From the NCBI GenBank assembly GCA_013698435.1, contig JACCVA010000094.1:1-7209 (forward strand): a stretch of 7,209 bases of DNA, written 5' to 3'. The notes under the pieces are model-generated. The model did no database searches. It saw only the letters and a list, made by a program, of their open reading frames with translations, and was not told where the DNA came from. Position numbers and translations under genes: made by a program. Each line of letters begins with the position of its first letter. Positions within the stretch are counted from its first letter, which is position 1. Below are positions 6,009 to 7,209 of this stretch, piece by piece. Source of the stretch: Nocardioidaceae bacterium (GTDB lineage: Bacteria; Actinomycetota; Actinomycetes; Propionibacteriales; Nocardioidaceae).

Positions 6009-6044
6009 GAACCCACGGCGAACTGGTTTGTTCACCGTGGGTTC
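6009..6044 (-). terminator. Strong hairpin terminator after the helicase gene
   Basis: GAACCCACGG (6009-6018) and CCGTGGGTTC (6035-6044) form a perfect 10-bp stem. After one C-A mismatch the stem continues with GAAC/GTTC (6020-6023 with 6030-6033), leaving a 6-nt loop, so 14 pairs in all. It lies 40 nt beyond the helicase stop in the direction of transcription. The bases after it on the minus strand (TCCGGTTTGCG) are only mildly T-rich. Intrinsic-type terminator with a weak U-tract is the best reading; the symmetric stem could also block antisense transcription. Confidence 0.7.
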
Positions 6045-6084
6045 GACGACTGACCTGCGCCAGTGTCATCGAGGGACCAGTCGG

Positions 6085-7209
6085 TCAGCGACGCCGGCCG
6101 CGGCCCCCGGACCGGGCCGAGGCGGAGAAGTTGGCTGCGGACGTGGATCCGCTCACGGCTCCTTGCGACCCGCGGCTGCGGTCACCGCCACCCGACGTAC
6201 GCGCTCCAGCCGATGCAGGCTGGCTTCGACGGCTGCTCGAAGAGCTCCGACGGGGACGTCCACCGCCACCTGAGCTGCTGCCACCGGTCCCACCGGAGCG
6301 GTGGCCGCGGCCGCGACCACCGCCACCGGTGTCCGTCGAGGTCGCGACAGCGCGTGCCGACGGCTCGACGAGAACGCGCTCGCCCGGGGCGAGTTCGCGC
6401 AGCAGGGGGTCACCGACGCTGATGCGGGTGATCGTCGGCTTGATGCCGGCCTTGCGGGTCAGGTCGCGTACGTCGCTGACCTGTGCGTCGGTCATCAACG
6501 TCACCACGGTCCCGGCGGCTCCGGCCCGTGCCGTGCGTCCGGATCGGTGCAGGTAGGCCTTGTGCTCGACCGGCGGGTCGGCGTGCACCACCAAGGTGAT
6601 GTCGTCGACGTGGATGCCGCGCGCCGCAATGTCTGTGGCCACGAGCGTGTGAGCGTCGCCCTCGGAGAACGACGAGAGGTTCCTGGTGCGGGCGTTCTGC
6701 GAGAGGTTGCCATGCAGCTCCACCGCCGGGACCCCCTTGGCCACCAGCTGGCGGGTGAGGCTGCGAGCGCCGTGCTTGGTGCGGGTGAACAGCAAGGTGC
6801 GTCCCGGCGCTGACGCCAGGTCGACGAGGACGGGCAGTCGCGCCTCGCGGCCCACATGCAGCACATGGTGTTCCATCAGACCGACCGGCGACTTCGCCGA
6901 GTCGACGCTGTGCGTCACGGGGTTGCTCAGGTAGCGCCGCACCAATACGTCGACGCCCGCGTCGAGCGTCGCGGAGAACAGCATCCGCTGGCCGGATCTC
7001 GGCGTCTTGTCGAGCAGTCGGCGTACGACCGGCAAGAAGCCGAGGTCGGCCATGTGGTCGGCCTCGTCGAGGACCGTGATCTCGATCGCGTCCAGGGTGA
7101 GGTGGCCTTCTTGCAGGTGGTCGGCGAGCCGGCCGGGGCAGGCGACGACGATGTCGACGCCGTCGCGCAGACCGCGGATCTGTGGTGCGTGGCCGACGCC
7201 GCCGAACAC
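6085..7209 (-). CDS. DEAD-box RNA helicase, RhlE-like, 5' end missing
   Basis: The C-terminal 374 residues of an ATP-dependent RNA helicase of superfamily 2; such proteins unwind structured RNA in ribosome assembly, mRNA decay and cold adaptation. In order: the GG of FGGVGHAPQ (2-10), motif Ib as CPGR (24-27, Cys for the usual Thr), motif II DEAD (48-51), motif III SAT (79-81), motif IV region LLFTRTKHGA (139-148), LHGNLSQNAR (165-174), motif V VATDIAARGI (190-199) and motif VI HRSGRTAR (221-228). The Q motif, Walker A and motif Ia lie beyond the window edge, and the first codon GTG is almost certainly an internal Val. From about residue 295 the protein ends in an 80-residue Gly/Ser/Arg-rich, basic low-complexity tail, typical of RNA-binding tails in actinobacterial helicases. 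A strong hairpin follows the stop. RhlE-like is my best subgroup; CsdA/DeaD is less likely because its longer C-terminal domains are absent. Confidence 0.92.
   Translation of the reverse strand: MFGGVGHAPQIRGLRDGVDIVVACPGRLADHLQEGHLTLDAIEITVLDEADHMADLGFLPVVRRLLDKTPRSGQRMLFSATLDAGVDVLVRRYLSNPVTHSVDSAKSPVGLMEHHVLHVGREARLPVLVDLASAPGRTLLFTRTKHGARSLTRQLVAKGVPAVELHGNLSQNARTRNLSSFSEGDAHTLVATDIAARGIHVDDITLVVHADPPVEHKAYLHRSGRTARAGAAGTVVTLMTDAQVSDVRDLTRKAGIKPTITRISVGDPLLRELAPGERVLVEPSARAVATSTDTGGGGRGRGHRSGGTGGSSSGGGGRPRRSSSSSRRSQPASAGARTSGGGDRSRGSQGAVSGSTSAANFSASARSGGRGRRR

Noticed and set aside
5987..6016. Upstream GTG start for the MOSC gene
   Set aside because: The GTG lies in the stem of the terminator hairpin and lacks a ribosome binding site, whereas the ATG at 5986 has GAGGA 7 nt upstream.
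6241..6350. Repeated CCACCGG/CCACCG tracts resembling a short tandem repeat
   Set aside because: They are explained by the Gly/Ser/Arg codons of the helicase tail; spacing is irregular and no array structure is present.
5312..6556. 414-codon open frame on the plus strand
   Set aside because: It is antisense to the MOSC and helicase genes, runs through the terminator hairpin, has Arg/Pro-rich composition typical of GC-rich shadow frames and resembles no family I know.

Overview
This is a 7.2-kb stretch of ordinary, densely coded chromosome from a high-GC Gram-positive bacterium. The DUF3097 and DUF4870 proteins, the actinobacterial-style HemW N-terminus, the GC-rich third codon positions and one leaderless-looking promoter all point to an actinomycete. 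A member of the Nocardioidaceae or a relative is my inference, not a demonstration. Seven protein genes are present. The first and last run off the window edges. I see no tRNA, rRNA, CRISPR array, insertion sequence or phage gene.

Left part, plus strand (1-1284): a DUF3097 gene missing its 5' end, followed 24 bp later by a small three-helix DUF4870 membrane protein with a strong ribosome binding site. They converge on hemW (minus strand, 1327-2580), which encodes a radical-SAM haem chaperone. The 42-bp convergent gap holds only a weak hairpin, but a perfect 15-bp inverted repeat lies inside the 3' end of hemW.

Middle: a 216-bp non-coding stretch (2581-2796) separates hemW from an upstream acyl-CoA ligase. 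It is structured, with two imperfect ~30-bp repeats, a two-part stem-loop and a G-quadruplex motif in the hemW leader. The ligase (2797-4617, minus) resembles bacterial long-chain fatty-acid CoA ligases (AMP-forming). It has no Shine-Dalgarno sequence, but a TAnnnT -10 box sits exactly where a leaderless transcript would need it, inside a 23-bp-period direct repeat.

Right part, all minus strand: a DEAD-box RNA helicase with a Gly/Ser/Arg-rich tail (5' end missing), a strong hairpin terminator, then a MOSC/YiiM-like protein and a class I SAM-dependent methyltransferase 22 bp apart, leading into the ligase promoter. MOSC and methyltransferase look like one transcription unit. The ligase is probably at least partly independent, as is hemW.

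No obvious new multi-gene system is visible. The best leads are a possible TOPRIM-like fold in the DUF3097 protein, the hairpin in hemW, the repeat-bearing ligase promoter and the structured hemW leader.
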